The notes: generated from the sequence alone by a model not told the origin. Counted from the stretch's first letter, positions 19,682-30,043 are shown. The stretch: 64,000 nucleotides of DNA from Alphaproteobacteria bacterium (GCA_003246625.1 QJZR01000009.1:44824-108823); one strand, 5' to 3'. Made by a program: numbers and translations.

Positions 19682-20773
19682 ATGCGTAAACCCTTGATTC
19701 TCGCCGCCCTCGCGGCCAGTGCCATCGGCGCTGGCGGCCTGATCTGGTACCTGAACGGCCGCCATATCGAAACCACCGACAACGCCGCCATCGCCGCCGA
19801 CATCGTCAGCATCGCCCCCAAGGTGGCGGGACGGGTCGCCGCGCTGCCGGTGGCGGACAACCAGCCGGTCCACGCGGGCGATGTTCTGCTGCGCATCGAG
19901 GATGCCGACTACCGCGCCGCGGCGGCCCAGGCGATGGCGGCCCTGGCCGCGGCGAAGGCGGCGGTTGACGTGGCCGACGCCAACATCGTGCTGGCGGGCA
20001 ACGCGGTGACCGAGGCCGAGGCCGGGTTGGCCTCGGTCCAGGCGGAACGGGTCCGCGCCGCCGCCGACCTGTCGCGCTACCGCACCCTCAACCGGGCGCA
20101 ATTCGCCTCGCAGCAGAAGATGCAGACGGCGCAGGCCGACTCCGCCAAGGCGACGGCGGCGGTGGAACGGGCACGGGCCGCCCTCGCCACCCAGAAGCGG
20201 CGTTTCGACCTGCTCGCCGCGGAACGGCGGCAGGCCATCGCCACCGCCGAACGCGCGGCGGCGGAGTTGACGGCGGCGCGCATCCGCCTGGCCGACACGG
20301 TGATCGTCGCGCCGGGCGACGGCGTGGTCGGCAACAAGGGGGTACGCGTCGGCCAATACGTGCAACCCGGCCAGCAGGCGATGAGCCTGGTGCCGGTGAA
20401 CGCCGCCTACGTCGTCGCCAACTTCAAGGAAACCCAGCTCGCCCGCATGCGTCAGGGCCAGCCGGTGGAGATCACCGTCGACGCCTATCGCGGCCGCACC
20501 CTGCACGGCCGGGTCGACAGCCTGTCGCCGGGCAGCGGCGCGGTGTTCAGCCTGCTGCCGCCGGAGAACGCCACCGGCAACTTCACCAAGATCGTGCAGC
20601 GGGTGCCGGTGAAGATCGTCCTCGACGACGACGCCCGCCAGGTGCTGCTGATCCCCGGCATGTCGGTGGAAGCGCGGGTGGATACCCGTGGCGGCGCGCC
20701 CCTGACCGCCGAGGCCGCCTTCGTCCGCCCCGCCGCCGCGCAGACCGCGCAAACGGCGGCGCAGGACCGCTGA
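19682..20773 (+). CDS. emrA: HlyD/EmrA-family efflux periplasmic adaptor
   Basis: Membrane-fusion protein, 363 residues, linking an inner-membrane DHA2 pump to an outer-membrane channel. It has an N-terminal signal-anchor (about residues 4-23), then a split biotinyl-lipoyl domain ([57 protein letters not shown]) flanking an Ala-rich alpha-hairpin (about 80-200), and a beta-barrel ([17 protein letters not shown]). A GAGGAA ribosome-binding site precedes the ATG, which lies just downstream of the two palindromes. emrB follows after four bases. Confidence 0.9.
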   Translation: MRKPLILAALAASAIGAGGLIWYLNGRHIETTDNAAIAADIVSIAPKVAGRVAALPVADNQPVHAGDVLLRIEDADYRAAAAQAMAALAAAKAAVDVADANIVLAGNAVTEAEAGLASVQAERVRAAADLSRYRTLNRAQFASQQKMQTAQADSAKATAAVERARAALATQKRRFDLLAAERRQAIATAERAAAELTAARIRLADTVIVAPGDGVVGNKGVRVGQYVQPGQQAMSLVPVNAAYVVANFKETQLARMRQGQPVEITVDAYRGRTLHGRVDSLSPGSGAVFSLLPPENATGNFTKIVQRVPVKIVLDDDARQVLLIPGMSVEARVDTRGGAPLTAEAAFVRPAAAQTAQTAAQDR

Positions 20774-20777
20774 CGCC

Positions 20778-22334
20778 ATGGCCGCCGAACGGGAAAAGAT
20801 CCCGCCGCGCCTGCTGGCCGGGTTCCTGGCCATGGTGGTGGGGATGTTCATGGCGATCCTGGACATCCAGATCGTCGCCGCCTCGCTGCCGGAAATCCAG
20901 GCGGGGCTGGCCGCCAGCGCCGACGAAATCGTCTGGGTGCAGAATGCCTATCTGATCTCGGAAGTGATCATGATTCCGTTCTCGGGATACGTTTCCCGCG
21001 CGCTCGGCATGCGCTGGACCTTCGTCATCTCCGCCGCCGGATTCACCCTGGCCAGCCTGGGCTGCGCGATAACCGAAACCATCGGCCAGATGATCGTCAT
21101 GCGCATCGTCCAGGGGTTCATCGGCGGCGCGATGATCCCCACCGTGTTCGCCGCCGCCTACACCATCATGCCGCGCAGCCGCCAGGCCTCGGTGACGGTG
21201 ATGATCGGCCTGGTCGCCACCCTCGCCCCGACCATCGGCCCCACCCTCGGCGGCTGGCTGACCGAGACCCTGTCCTGGCACTGGCTGTTCCTGGTCAACC
21301 TGGCCCCCGGCATCCTGGTCACCCTGGCGGTCGCCGCCCTGATCGACATGGACCACCCGCAGTTCGACCTGATCCGCCGCATCGACATCCTGGGCCTGCT
21401 GCTGATGGCGGGTTTCCTCGGCTGCCTCGACTTCGTTCTGGAAGACGGTTCCCGCAACGACTGGTTCGCCGACCGCGCCATCCTGGCCTGCACGGTGATT
21501 GCCGCCGTCTGCGGCGTCGGCTTCTTCTGGCGCACCCTGACCGCCGAGAACCCGATCGTCGACCTGCGCGCCTTCGCCGACCGCAACTTCGCCACCGGCT
21601 GCCTGTTCAGCTTCGTCCTCGGCATCGCGCTTTACGGCCTAGTCTATCTGCAACCCCAGTTCCTCGCCCGGGTGCGCGGCCTCAATTCGTTGCAGATCGG
21701 CGGCATCATGCTGGTCACCGGCGCCTCGCAATTCCTTTCCGCCCCCATCGCCGGGGTCATCGCGCGGCACGCCGACCCGCGCTTGCTGATCTGCTTCGGC
21801 TTTTCGCTGCTCACCGTATCCAACTTCAGCCTGACCGGGATCACCGCCGACTGGGACTTCGACCAGTTCGTGCTGCCCCAGATCCTGCGCGGCACCGGCT
21901 TCATGTTCACCATCATCCCCGCCAACCTGCTGGCCCTCGGCACCCTGCCGCCGGAGCGGATCAAGAACGCCTCGGGCCTCTACAACCTGATGCGCAACCT
22001 GGGCGGCGCCTTCGGTCTGGCGGGAATCAGCACCATGCTGGACCAGCGCGGCACCCTGCACTGGCTGCGCCTGGGCGAACGTCTGTCGCCGTCGCGGCCG
22101 GACGTGCAGGCCTTCCTGAACGACCTGTCGCGGCATCTTTCGGCGCGGCATCCCGGCATCGACGGCACCGCCGCGGCGGCCAAGACCCTGGGCCTGATGG
22201 TGCAGAAGCAGGCGACGGTGCTAACCTTCGCCGACGTGTTCTGGACGATGGCGCTGATTTCGCTGTCGGCCATCGCCGTGGTCGCCCTGGCGCGTAAGCC
22301 GAAACCGGCGGCGGCGGGCGGCGGCGGGCATTGA
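20778..22334 (+). CDS. emrB: DHA2-family MFS multidrug efflux transporter (EmrB-like)
   Basis: Proton-coupled drug exporter of the 14-span DHA2 family, 518 residues. Visible features are the first helix with MAILDIQIVAASLPEIQ, the typical WVQNAYLI segment, and the motif C-like GLVATLAPTIGPTLGGWL followed by WHWLFLVNLAPG. Directly downstream of emrA and upstream of tetR, it forms a tripartite pump with EmrA and an outer-membrane channel, possibly the TolC at 35491. The substrate cannot be predicted. Confidence 0.92.
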   Translation: MAAEREKIPPRLLAGFLAMVVGMFMAILDIQIVAASLPEIQAGLAASADEIVWVQNAYLISEVIMIPFSGYVSRALGMRWTFVISAAGFTLASLGCAITETIGQMIVMRIVQGFIGGAMIPTVFAAAYTIMPRSRQASVTVMIGLVATLAPTIGPTLGGWLTETLSWHWLFLVNLAPGILVTLAVAALIDMDHPQFDLIRRIDILGLLLMAGFLGCLDFVLEDGSRNDWFADRAILACTVIAAVCGVGFFWRTLTAENPIVDLRAFADRNFATGCLFSFVLGIALYGLVYLQPQFLARVRGLNSLQIGGIMLVTGASQFLSAPIAGVIARHADPRLLICFGFSLLTVSNFSLTGITADWDFDQFVLPQILRGTGFMFTIIPANLLALGTLPPERIKNASGLYNLMRNLGGAFGLAGISTMLDQRGTLHWLRLGERLSPSRPDVQAFLNDLSRHLSARHPGIDGTAAAAKTLGLMVQKQATVLTFADVFWTMALISLSAIAVVALARKPKPAAAGGGGH

Positions 22335-22348
22335 GGGAGGATCCGGCG

Positions 22349-23008
22349 ATGAACAAACCCGACGTCGCGCAAGAGCGCCCCCCCTGCTGCCGTGGCCGCC
22401 GCCCCGACCCCGGCAAGCGCGAGGCGATCGTCGAGGCGGCGGTGCGCCTGTTCATGGCGGGCGGCTACGGCGTGTCGATGGAGGCCATCGCCGCCGACGC
22501 CGGGGTTTCGAAACAGACCATCTACAACTTGTTTTCGACCAAGGAACAGCTGTTCGCGGCGGTGGTCGCCGACCATTCCCAGATCATCGTCGCGGCGATC
22601 GACGCGGCAAGCGACGACGCCGACCCGCGCGCGATGCTGACCGCCGTGGCGCAAGAACTTCTGCACCTGCTGTCCGGCGAACGCATCGCCAAGGTCTATC
22701 GCATGATGATGTCGGCGGAGATCGAAACCGGCGGCAAGTCGCCGTTGCCGGACCTCTTTTACGAAAACGGCCCGGGGCGCGGCACGCGGCAGTTCGCCGC
22801 CTATCTGGAACGGCAGCACCAAAGCGGACGGCTGACCGTGGAGGAGCCGTTGCGCGCCGCCGAATGCTTTTTCGGCATGCTCAACGGCCACATCCTGATC
22901 CGCAACATGATGGGCCTGCAAAGCCGCTGGAGCGAGGCGGAGCTTCGCCAGCGGGCGGAGTACGCGGTTTCCGCCTTCCTGGCGATGCACGGCCCCCGCT
23001 CGGATTGA
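22349..23008 (+). CDS. TetR/AcrR-family transcriptional regulator
   Basis: Repressor-type protein of 219 residues with an N-terminal helix-turn-helix (about residues 23-70: IVEAAVRLFMAGGYGVSMEAIAADAG, VSKQTIYNLFSTKEQLF) and a divergent ligand-binding C-terminus resembling AefR-type regulators. The ATG at 22349 has GGGAGGA upstream; the emrB stop is 15 bases before it. As the last gene of the efflux operon it is the obvious candidate to bind the palindromes at 19554 and 19620. Confidence 0.9.
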   Translation: MNKPDVAQERPPCCRGRRPDPGKREAIVEAAVRLFMAGGYGVSMEAIAADAGVSKQTIYNLFSTKEQLFAAVVADHSQIIVAAIDAASDDADPRAMLTAVAQELLHLLSGERIAKVYRMMMSAEIETGGKSPLPDLFYENGPGRGTRQFAAYLERQHQSGRLTVEEPLRAAECFFGMLNGHILIRNMMGLQSRWSEAELRQRAEYAVSAFLAMHGPRSD

Positions 23009-23045
23009 CCGCCCGGGCAAACCTGCCCGGACGGCTTCTCCAATC

Positions 23046-23582
23046 CTATTCCCGCCAGTATTCGGGGCGATCCAGGGCCCGGGCGATGGCGACCTTACCC
23101 CGCACCGAACCGACGACAGCCGGACGAAGCGCGCGAACCATCCATGCCCCGGCATGGACGTCGGGGATGGGATACGGCGCCTCGAACCCCAGACGCCCGG
23201 CGGGTTCGAACCCGGCTTTCGGGTAATAGCCGGGATGCCCCAGCACGAAGACCAGATCGACGCCCGAGACCGTCAGTCGCCGCACGCCTTCGTCGATCAA
23301 CGCCAGGCCGATACCGGCGTTCCGATGCCCCGGCAGCACCGCGAGGGGCGCCAGCAAGGCGCATCGCACGCACCGCTCGGCTTCCGTCAGCGTCACGCGG
23401 CTGAACAGAATGTGCCCCAGGGGAACGCCGCCCCGTGCCGCCACGAGGGAAAGGCACGGCGCCGCCGTCGGGTCTTGCAGAAGGTTCTCGACCAGTTCGG
23501 CTTCCTTGCCGTTGCCGAACGCCAAGGTTTCGATGCGCAGAACGTCGGCCAGATGCCGGTCCGCCGCGGAAAAAATCTTCAT
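23046..23582 (-). CDS. GNAT-family N-acetyltransferase
   Basis: Acetyl-CoA-dependent acyltransferase of 178 residues, YhbS-like. The acetyl-CoA loop is visible as LAVLPGHRNAGIGLALIDEG (about residues 85-104, Q/RxxGxG/A variant). Later strands include LVFVLGHPGYYPKAGFEPA, typical of this subfamily. The ATG at 23582 was preferred over an in-frame start at 23633 because homology starts there. It is convergent with tetR. The substrate (small molecule or protein amine) is unknown. Confidence 0.82.
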   Translation of the reverse strand: MKIFSAADRHLADVLRIETLAFGNGKEAELVENLLQDPTAAPCLSLVAARGGVPLGHILFSRVTLTEAERCVRCALLAPLAVLPGHRNAGIGLALIDEGVRRLTVSGVDLVFVLGHPGYYPKAGFEPAGRLGFEAPYPIPDVHAGAWMVRALRPAVVGSVRGKVAIARALDRPEYWRE

Positions 23583-23769
23583 GGGAATCTGTCTCTCTCG
23601 ATAATCGCACAGATGCGCCACACGCCGGAACACGCACGCGCCATCGTCGCGCGCCCGGCACCGGGATACGGCATGGAGGACCCCGATCAGGCGAAGTCCT
23701 GATTAAAGAGACACAGCCTCCAGCATGAAACCCCCTCGAAAATGCGCGGCCCGCCAACGGCCGCAAGAA

Positions 23770-23791
23770 GCGCCACCATAGGGGGTGGCGC
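23770..23791 (-). terminator. Probable terminator of the scpAB operon
   Basis: GCGCCACC (23770-23777) and GGTGGCGC (23784-23791) form an 8-bp stem directly downstream of the scpB stop, followed on the minus strand by a short T-rich stretch (TTCTT). The rest of the 217-base gap to the GNAT gene shows nothing further. Confidence 0.45.
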
Positions 23792-23799
23792 GGACGCAA

Positions 23800-24462
23800 T
23801 CAATCGTCGGCGTCCCCCATGCCGCCGCTTCCAAGCAGCAGGACCTCGTCGTCGCCGAGGGGCAGTTGCAGCGCGTCCTCGCTTTCCGCCGCATAGGCGA
23901 TCATCGCCGGGCGGGTGTCCAGCAGCCCCGCCGCCTTCAGCTCCTCCAGCCCCGGCAGCGAGGCCAGGTTCTCCAGACCGAAATGGTCCAGGAAACCGGG
24001 GGTAGTCGCCCAGGTCATCGGCCGCCCCGGCGTCTGGCGGCGGCCCGCCGGGCGCACCCAGCCCGCCTCCAGCAGCACGTCGAGGGTCCCCCGGCTGAGG
24101 GCGACGCCACGCATTTCCTCGATCTCCGCGCGGGTCACCGGCTGGTGATAGGCGACGATCGCCAGCACCTCGACCGCGGCGCGGGACAATTTGCGCTGCT
24201 GCGGCACCTCCAGGTGCAGGCGCGGCGCCAGATCGGGCGCGGTGCGGAAGGCCCAGGCGTCGCCGCGCTTGACCAGTTCCACCCCTCGTCCCGCGTAACG
24301 CGCCACCAGCGAGCGCAGAACCTCGGCCAGGTCGCAGGTATCCGGCAGGCGGGATTTCAGCGACGCCTCCCCCACCGGTTCGGCGGAGGCGAACAGCACC
24401 GCCTCGACCAGGCGTTCGGCGTCGAAAAGATCGGGTTCGCGGGCGGCGGTGTCTTCGCTCAT
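23800..24462 (-). CDS. scpB: Segregation and condensation protein B
   Basis: Kleisin-interacting KITE subunit of the SMC-ScpAB condensin, 220 residues with two winged-helix domains. Family signatures are AERLVEAVLFASAEPV (residues 15-30), VEVLAIVAYHQPVTRAEIEEMRGV and GRPMTWATTPGFLDHFGL. Its ATG overlaps the scpA stop by four bases. The acidic C-terminal tail ends GSGGMGDADD. Confidence 0.95.
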   Translation of the reverse strand: MSEDTAAREPDLFDAERLVEAVLFASAEPVGEASLKSRLPDTCDLAEVLRSLVARYAGRGVELVKRGDAWAFRTAPDLAPRLHLEVPQQRKLSRAAVEVLAIVAYHQPVTRAEIEEMRGVALSRGTLDVLLEAGWVRPAGRRQTPGRPMTWATTPGFLDHFGLENLASLPGLEELKAAGLLDTRPAMIAYAAESEDALQLPLGDDEVLLLGSGGMGDADD

Positions 24463-25232
24463 TCGGGTGCCTTTCGCAAACGGATGGGGGAAAACGCCCC
24501 GCCATCCTGGCGCAATCGTATCTTTCCCTGGCGGGTGAGTTCCAGCGCAGCGACCAGGATGGACCCGACCGCCGAGCGGCGGTACAGGGGGTCGGCCAAT
24601 CCCGGCGGCAAGAAGGCTTCCAGCTTTTGCCAGTCGGCGGCGGCGCCGATCAAATAGGACAGACGGGCCAGCGCCTCGTCCACCGAGAACAGCTTCGCCT
24701 CGTGGATCTCCAGGCGGGTTTCGGTCTTGCGGCCGGAAAACGCGCCGTACGCCGCCAGCAGATCGAACAGCCGCACGTCGTAGATCGGACGCGCGATGTC
24801 GCGCACCCCTTCCGGCGCGCCGCGCGCGAACACCGTGTCCCCCAGCCGGGACCGCGCGAACAGGCGTTCCCCCGCCTTGCGCATCGCGTCCAGGCGTTCC
24901 AGGTGAAAGGCCAGGGCGGCGGCCATGTCGGCGCCGCTGGGTTCGTCCTCGTCCGGCGCCTCGGGCAGCAGCAAGCGCGATTTCAGATAGGCCAGCCACG
25001 CCGCCATCACCAGATAGTCGGCGGCAAGCTCCAGGTTCCGCCGCCGCGCCTCGGCGACGAAGGTCAGGTATTGCTCGGCGAGTTGCAGGATGGAAATCTG
25101 CCGCAGGTCCACCTTCTGGTCGCGGGCCAGGGCCAGCAGAAGGTCGATCGGCCCTTCGTAGCCATCGATGTCGAGCAACAGGACGTCGGGCGAGACGACG
25201 GGCAATTCGCTATCCCACCCGTCCTCGCTCAT
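24459..25232 (-). CDS. scpA: Segregation and condensation protein A (kleisin)
   Basis: Kleisin subunit bridging the SMC heads in chromosome condensation, 257 residues. The N-terminal motif GYEGPIDLLLALARDQKVDL (about residues 24-43) and ADYLVMAAWLAYLKSRLLLP are diagnostic, and the C-terminal winged helix carries FLALLEL-type segments (here ILVAALELTRQGKIRLRQ). It has four-base overlaps with nagZ upstream and scpB downstream. The smc gene itself is not in the window. Confidence 0.95.
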   Translation of the reverse strand: MSEDGWDSELPVVSPDVLLLDIDGYEGPIDLLLALARDQKVDLRQISILQLAEQYLTFVAEARRRNLELAADYLVMAAWLAYLKSRLLLPEAPDEDEPSGADMAAALAFHLERLDAMRKAGERLFARSRLGDTVFARGAPEGVRDIARPIYDVRLFDLLAAYGAFSGRKTETRLEIHEAKLFSVDEALARLSYLIGAAADWQKLEAFLPPGLADPLYRRSAVGSILVAALELTRQGKIRLRQDGGAFSPIRLRKAPE

Positions 25233-26281
25233 CCCATCGCCTCCGCCAGCCGGGCGGCAAGTTCCGCGCCGTCCATCGGCTCCGCCGCCGCCCGCGCCGC
25301 CAGCCGCCGCGTTTCCGCCGCGCGGAAGCGCCGCCACGCCGCGCCGGACAGCTTGCCCGTTCCCTCCGCTACCGCCCGCATCTCGGCCATTTCGCCGTTG
25401 CAGTGCAGCACCATGTCGCATCCCGCCGCAAGCGCGGCGCGGGCGCGGTCGGCGAAGGACCCGGCCAGGGCCTTCATCGACAGGTCGTCGCTCATCAAAA
25501 GGCCGGAAAAGCCGATCTCGCCGCGAATCACCTCGGCGATCATCCGCCGCGAGCAGGTCGCCGGGGCGGCGGCGTCGAAGGCGTCGTAGACGATGTGCGC
25601 GGTCATCGCCCAGTCCTCGTCCGCCAGGGCGCGGAAGGGGGCGAAATCGAGACGGCGCAGGTCGTCCGCGGCGGCGTCGACGCGCGGCAACTCCAGGTGG
25701 CTGTCCGCTTTCGCCCGGCCGTGACCGGGGATGTGCTTGATCACCGGATGCACCCCTTCCGCCCGCAGGCCGCGGCAGACCGCCGCGCCCAGCGCCGCGA
25801 CCGCGGCGGGGTCGTCCGAATAGGCGCGGTCGCCGATCACCGCGTGGGTCTCCGCCCGGGCGACGTCGAGAACCGGCGCGCAGTCGACGGAAAAGCCAAG
25901 GTCGGCCAGTTCGCGGCCGATCAGGCGGGCGTTGAGGAACACCGCCCGTTCCGCCCGCTTGCCGCCCAGGGCGGCAAGGACCGCCGCCGCGGGCGCGGCG
26001 CGCCAGAACGGCGGACGCAGGCGTTGCACCCGGCCCCCTTCCTGGTCCACCAGGACCGGGGCATCGGCGCGTCCGACCGCGTCGCGCAGATCGGAAATCA
26101 ACGCACGAACTTGATCCGGATTCTCAATATTGCGCGCGAACAGTATGAATCCGAAGGGATTTTCGCGCGAAAAGAAGGCGCGTTCCGCCGCTGTCAGAAC
26201 CGTGCCGGAACAGCCGTAAAGGGCGGCGGAGATCGCCTCTCCGCCGCCGACGTTTTCGCTGTCAGCGCTTGGCGACGACAC
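25229..26281 (-). CDS. nagZ: Beta-N-acetylhexosaminidase NagZ (GH3)
   Basis: Cytoplasmic cell-wall recycling enzyme releasing N-acetylglucosamine from anhydromuropeptides. It has 350 residues in a TIM-barrel. GH3 NagZ signatures are LVDQEGGRVQRL, the KHIPGHGRAKADSH catalytic loop (residues 182-195, with the His of the Asp-His dyad) and the nucleophile-bearing MSDDLSMKAL (about 263-272). The GTG start at 26281 overlaps the preceding SPOR gene by 20 bases; no better start is in frame. Confidence 0.94.
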   Translation of the reverse strand: MSSPSADSENVGGGEAISAALYGCSGTVLTAAERAFFSRENPFGFILFARNIENPDQVRALISDLRDAVGRADAPVLVDQEGGRVQRLRPPFWRAAPAAAVLAALGGKRAERAVFLNARLIGRELADLGFSVDCAPVLDVARAETHAVIGDRAYSDDPAAVAALGAAVCRGLRAEGVHPVIKHIPGHGRAKADSHLELPRVDAAADDLRRLDFAPFRALADEDWAMTAHIVYDAFDAAAPATCSRRMIAEVIRGEIGFSGLLMSDDLSMKALAGSFADRARAALAAGCDMVLHCNGEMAEMRAVAEGTGKLSGAAWRRFRAAETRRLAARAAAEPMDGAELAARLAEAMG

Positions 26282-27119
26282 AGCCGACGCCCTTCGCCTT
26301 CAGGGTTTCGCAGACCTTCTCGGCCTGGTCGCGCGCGGCGTATCCTCCGGCGCGCAGGCGATAGAAGACCCCCTTCGTCCCCAGGTCGGCGCGCACCACC
26401 TCGTGCGGCAGCTTGCCCAGGATATCGGGCGCGGCCTTCATCGCCCGGGTCCATTCGGACTTGGCGCGGGCCTCGTCCTTCAGCGCCGCCAACTGCACCT
26501 GCCAGGCGCCTCCGGTCGCGGCGGGCACGGCGGCGGGTTTGGCGGCTTCCGCCTTGGCCACCGGGGCGGCGGCGGGTTTCACCGGTTCCGCCGGCTTCGC
26601 CGGTTCCGCCGTGACGGAAGGCGGCGGCGTCACCTTGGCGGCTTCCACCGGCTTCGCCGCCTCGGGCAGCGGCGGCGGCAACGGCGCCATGCCGTTCCCC
26701 AGGTTGTCGGCCGACTTGGGCAGTTCCTTGGGCGCGGCGGGCGGCGGCAACAGGTGTTCGACCTCGGCCTTCGGCTGGGTGCCCTTGGCAACGCGGTCGT
26801 AGACCGTCTTGTCCTGGTTCGGCACGTCCATCCCGCCGGGATCGGCGGGGCGCACCTTGATCGGCGCTTTTTCCGACTTCACCACCGGCACCTCCTGCGG
26901 GCCGGTGGCGGTCTGTCCGCCGCCCGCGCCCAGGATGTACCACGCCGCCCCCGCGGCGGCGGCCAAGCCGATCAGGGCGCCGAAGAGCAAGCTCTTCTTC
27001 GCCGAGCGCGGCGGCAGCAAGTCGTCGTCGGAGCCGTTGTCCTGGCCGACCCGTTCGCGCAGCCCTTCAAGAAGGCTGACGTCGAAATCGCCGCCGGGAC
27101 GTTTGTCCTGTGAAGCCAT
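26262..27119 (-). CDS. SPOR-domain membrane protein
   Basis: Single-pass protein of 285 residues. It has a charged cytoplasmic N-terminus, a membrane segment at about residues 43-63 (LLFGALIGLAAAAGAAWYIL), a long Pro/Ala/Lys periplasmic linker (about 80-205), and a C-terminal SPOR domain (WQVQLAALKDEARAKSEW ... YRLRAGGYAARDQAEKVCETLK). SPOR domains bind denuded septal peptidoglycan, so a role in cell division is inferred. It lies three bases after argS and upstream of nagZ, the usual alphaproteobacterial order. Confidence 0.9.
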   Translation of the reverse strand: MASQDKRPGGDFDVSLLEGLRERVGQDNGSDDDLLPPRSAKKSLLFGALIGLAAAAGAAWYILGAGGGQTATGPQEVPVVKSEKAPIKVRPADPGGMDVPNQDKTVYDRVAKGTQPKAEVEHLLPPPAAPKELPKSADNLGNGMAPLPPPLPEAAKPVEAAKVTPPPSVTAEPAKPAEPVKPAAAPVAKAEAAKPAAVPAATGGAWQVQLAALKDEARAKSEWTRAMKAAPDILGKLPHEVVRADLGTKGVFYRLRAGGYAARDQAEKVCETLKAKGVGCVVAKR

Positions 27120-27122
27120 GGT

Positions 27123-28874
27123 CTACATCTCCTCCACCGGCGTGACGCCGAGAACCATTAGGCCCGAGGCCACCACCAGGGCCATCCCCCGCACCAGCGC
27201 GACGCGCGCCAGCGACGCATCCTGCCGCTCGGGCTGCAGGAAGCGCAATTCCGTCGTTTCGCGGCCCTTGTTCCACAGGCTGTGGAAGGCCGCCGCCACC
27301 TCGCCCAGGTAATAGGCGATACGGTGCGGCTCGTGCGCTTCCGCCGCGCCTTCGACGACGCGCGGCCACGCCGCGAGCTGTTTAATCAAAGCGATCTCCG
27401 CCTCGTCGGTCAAGGCCGCCAGATCGGCCTTCGCCAGCGCGGCGGGGGCCAGATCGGCACCCGGCAGCGCCTCGACGGCGTGGCGCAGCACCGAATGCGC
27501 GCGGGCGTGCGCGTACTGCACATAGAACACCGGGTTGTCCTTGGACTGCTCGGTGACCTTGGCCAGGTCGAAGTCGAGGTGCGCGTCGTTCTTGCGGGTC
27601 AGCATGATGAAACGCACCACGTCCTTGCCGACGTCGTCGATCACCTCGCGCAGGGTGACGAAGGTTCCCGCCCGCTTCGACATCTTCACCGGTTGGCCGT
27701 CGCGCATCAGGTTGACCATCTGGCAGAGCTTGATATCCAGTTCCGCCGCTCCGCCGGTCATCGCCTTGACCGCCGCGACCATGCGCTTGACGTAGCCGCC
27801 GTGGTCGGCGCCGAGGATGTCGATCATCGTCTGCGCGCCGCGCCGGTGCTTGTCGAAGTGATAGGCGATGTCCGAGGCGAAATAGGTCCAACTGCCGTCG
27901 GATTTCTTCAACGGACGATCGACGTCGTCGCCGAAGTCCGAGGAACGGAACAGGGTCTGCGGCCGAGGCTCCCAATCCTCGGGCAGCATACCCTTCGGCG
28001 GCTCCAGCACGCCTTCGTAGATCAGGCCCTTGCCCACCAGTTCGTCGAAGGCCGCCTGCACGCCCCCCGCCTCGACCAAAGCGAGCTCGGAGGAAAACAC
28101 GTCGTGCCGCACCCCCAGCGCCGCCAGATCGTCCTTGATCAGGGCCAGCATGGCGTCCACCGCGCGCAGACGGAAGATTTCCAGCCATTCGGCTTCCGGC
28201 GCATCGCGGAAACGGTCGCCGAAATCGGCGGCCATCGCCTGCCCCACCGGCACCAGATAGTCGCCGGGGTAAAGTCCTTCCGGGATCTCGCCGATGCTTT
28301 CGCCCAACGCCTCGCGGTAGCGCAGGTGCAGCGAACGCGCCAGCACGTCCACCTGCGCGCCCGCGTCGTTGATATAGTACTCGCGGGTCACCGCGTAGCC
28401 CGCCTTCGCCAACAATGAGGCGAGAACGTCGCCGACCACCGCGCCGCGCCCGTGGCCGACATGCATCGGTCCGGTGGGGTTGGCCGACACGTATTCGACG
28501 TTGACGTTGCGCCCCGCCCCCATCGTCGAGGCGCCGTAACCGGTTCCGGCGGCCAGCACGTCGCGCAGGCGGTCGTGCCAGAACGACGCGGCCAGACGCA
28601 GGTTGATGAAGCCGGGGCCCGCCACCTCGGCGCTGTCCACCCCCGGCAGCACCGCCAGGCGGTCGGCCAGCATCTGCGCCAAGTCGCGGGGCTTCATCCC
28701 GGCGGGCTTGGCCAGCACCATCGCGGCGTTGGTCGAAACCTCGCCGTGGTTGGCATCGCGCGGCGGCTCGGCGGTGATTTTCGCGGTATCGAGTCCGGCG
28801 GGCAGCGTGCCCTCCGCCTGCAGGGCCGCCACCGTGGCGGCGATGCGGTTCTTGAATTCGGCAAACAGGTTCAT
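27123..28874 (-). CDS. argS: Arginine-tRNA ligase
   Basis: Class I aminoacyl-tRNA synthetase, 583 residues. The HIGH-type signature appears as [11 protein letters not shown], and the KMSKS equivalent as VKMSKRAGT. The N-terminal Add-1 domain ([15 protein letters not shown]) and C-terminal anticodon-binding helices are present. The ATG at 28874 overlaps the dgt stop by four bases; the longer open frame upstream is not conserved. Confidence 0.96.
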   Translation of the reverse strand: MNLFAEFKNRIAATVAALQAEGTLPAGLDTAKITAEPPRDANHGEVSTNAAMVLAKPAGMKPRDLAQMLADRLAVLPGVDSAEVAGPGFINLRLAASFWHDRLRDVLAAGTGYGASTMGAGRNVNVEYVSANPTGPMHVGHGRGAVVGDVLASLLAKAGYAVTREYYINDAGAQVDVLARSLHLRYREALGESIGEIPEGLYPGDYLVPVGQAMAADFGDRFRDAPEAEWLEIFRLRAVDAMLALIKDDLAALGVRHDVFSSELALVEAGGVQAAFDELVGKGLIYEGVLEPPKGMLPEDWEPRPQTLFRSSDFGDDVDRPLKKSDGSWTYFASDIAYHFDKHRRGAQTMIDILGADHGGYVKRMVAAVKAMTGGAAELDIKLCQMVNLMRDGQPVKMSKRAGTFVTLREVIDDVGKDVVRFIMLTRKNDAHLDFDLAKVTEQSKDNPVFYVQYAHARAHSVLRHAVEALPGADLAPAALAKADLAALTDEAEIALIKQLAAWPRVVEGAAEAHEPHRIAYYLGEVAAAFHSLWNKGRETTELRFLQPERQDASLARVALVRGMALVVASGLMVLGVTPVEEM

Positions 28875-30043
28875 GGATTGACTTTCGGATCGAAAAGACG
28901 CGCGTGTTCGTCCAGGGCGAAGCGGTCGGTCATCCCGGCGACGTAGTCGCAGACCACCTCGGCGGTTTTCGCCGTGCCGGGGCCGTCGCAAGCCTTGCGC
29001 CAGTCGCCGGGCAGCAGGCGAGGCTCGGAAAGCAGCAGCCCGAACAGGTCATCGACCACCCGCCGGGCCTTGATGATCGCCCGCATCACCTTGTGGTGGC
29101 GATACATATTGGGAAACAGGAATTCCTTCAAGGCGCGATCGACGCCGCGCATCTCGTCCGAGAAGGCGACCACCGGCCGTCCGGCGCCGCGCACGTCGGC
29201 GATGTCCGCGATCCCCATGGCCGCCAGGTTGGCCCGCCCCTGCCGCACCACGTCGGAAACCATGACATTGATCATCCGGCGCACGGTTTCGTGGATCAGG
29301 CGCTGCCATTCCAGGCCGGGATAACGGGCCTCGACCTCGGCCAGCATCGGCCCGACCAGCGGCACCTCGCGCACCGCGTCCAGGTCGAACAGACCGGCGC
29401 GCAGGCCGTCGGCGATGTCGTGGTTGTTATAGGCGATGTCGTCGGCCACCGCCGCCGCCTGCGCCTCCAGGCTGGAATATTCGGCAAGGCCGAGGGGAAA
29501 CTCGGCATCGAATCCGGCGATGTAACCGGGCACCTCGCCCACGATCGGACCGTTGTGCTTGACCAGGCCCTCCAGGGTTTCCCAGGTCAGGTTAAGGCCG
29601 TCGAAATCGGCATAGTGACGTTCCAGCCGGGTCACCACCTTCAGCGACTGGGCGTTGTGGTCGAAACCGCCGAAGGGCCGCATGCACCGCTTGAGAACGT
29701 CTTCCCCGGCGTGACCGAAGGGCGGATGGCCCAGGTCGTGCGCCAGGGACAGCGCCTCGGCCAGGTCCTCGTTCAGGTGCAGTTCGCGGGCGATGGAGCG
29801 GGCGATCTGCGCCACCTCCAGCGAATGGCTGAGGCGGGTGCGGTAGCTGTCGCCCTCGTGATAGACGAACACCTGGGTCTTCGACGACAGGCGGCGAAAG
29901 GCGGCGGCATGGATGATGCGGTCGCGGTCGCGCTGGAACGGCGAACGGCCAAGAGCCTCCGGCTCGCCGTGAAGGCGGCCCCGGCTGCGTTCGGGGATGC
30001 AGGCGTAGGCCGCCAGCGGGGCCTGACAGAAGGTCTCGGTCAT
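28871..30043 (-). CDS. dgt: Deoxyguanosinetriphosphate triphosphohydrolase-like protein
   Basis: HD-domain enzyme expected to hydrolyse dNTPs to nucleoside and triphosphate, 390 residues. Metal-binding motifs are [15 protein letters not shown] (His73) and [15 protein letters not shown] (His102-Asp103), with a downstream [15 protein letters not shown]sp. It is the first gene of dgt-argS-SPOR-nagZ-scpA-scpB and is divergent from xthA. The exact substrate of this alphaproteobacterial type-2 Dgt group is not certain. Confidence 0.92.
   Translation of the reverse strand: MTETFCQAPLAAYACIPERSRGRLHGEPEALGRSPFQRDRDRIIHAAAFRRLSSKTQVFVYHEGDSYRTRLSHSLEVAQIARSIARELHLNEDLAEALSLAHDLGHPPFGHAGEDVLKRCMRPFGGFDHNAQSLKVVTRLERHYADFDGLNLTWETLEGLVKHNGPIVGEVPGYIAGFDAEFPLGLAEYSSLEAQAAAVADDIAYNNHDIADGLRAGLFDLDAVREVPLVGPMLAEVEARYPGLEWQRLIHETVRRMINVMVSDVVRQGRANLAAMGIADIADVRGAGRPVVAFSDEMRGVDRALKEFLFPNMYRHHKVMRAIIKARRVVDDLFGLLLSEPRLLPGDWRKACDGPGTAKTAEVVCDYVAGMTDRFALDEHARLFDPKVNP

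Noticed and set aside
23583..23799. Small gene in the gap between the GNAT gene and scpB
   Set aside because: Short frames here lack ribosome-binding sites and coding character; only the hairpin next to scpB stands out.
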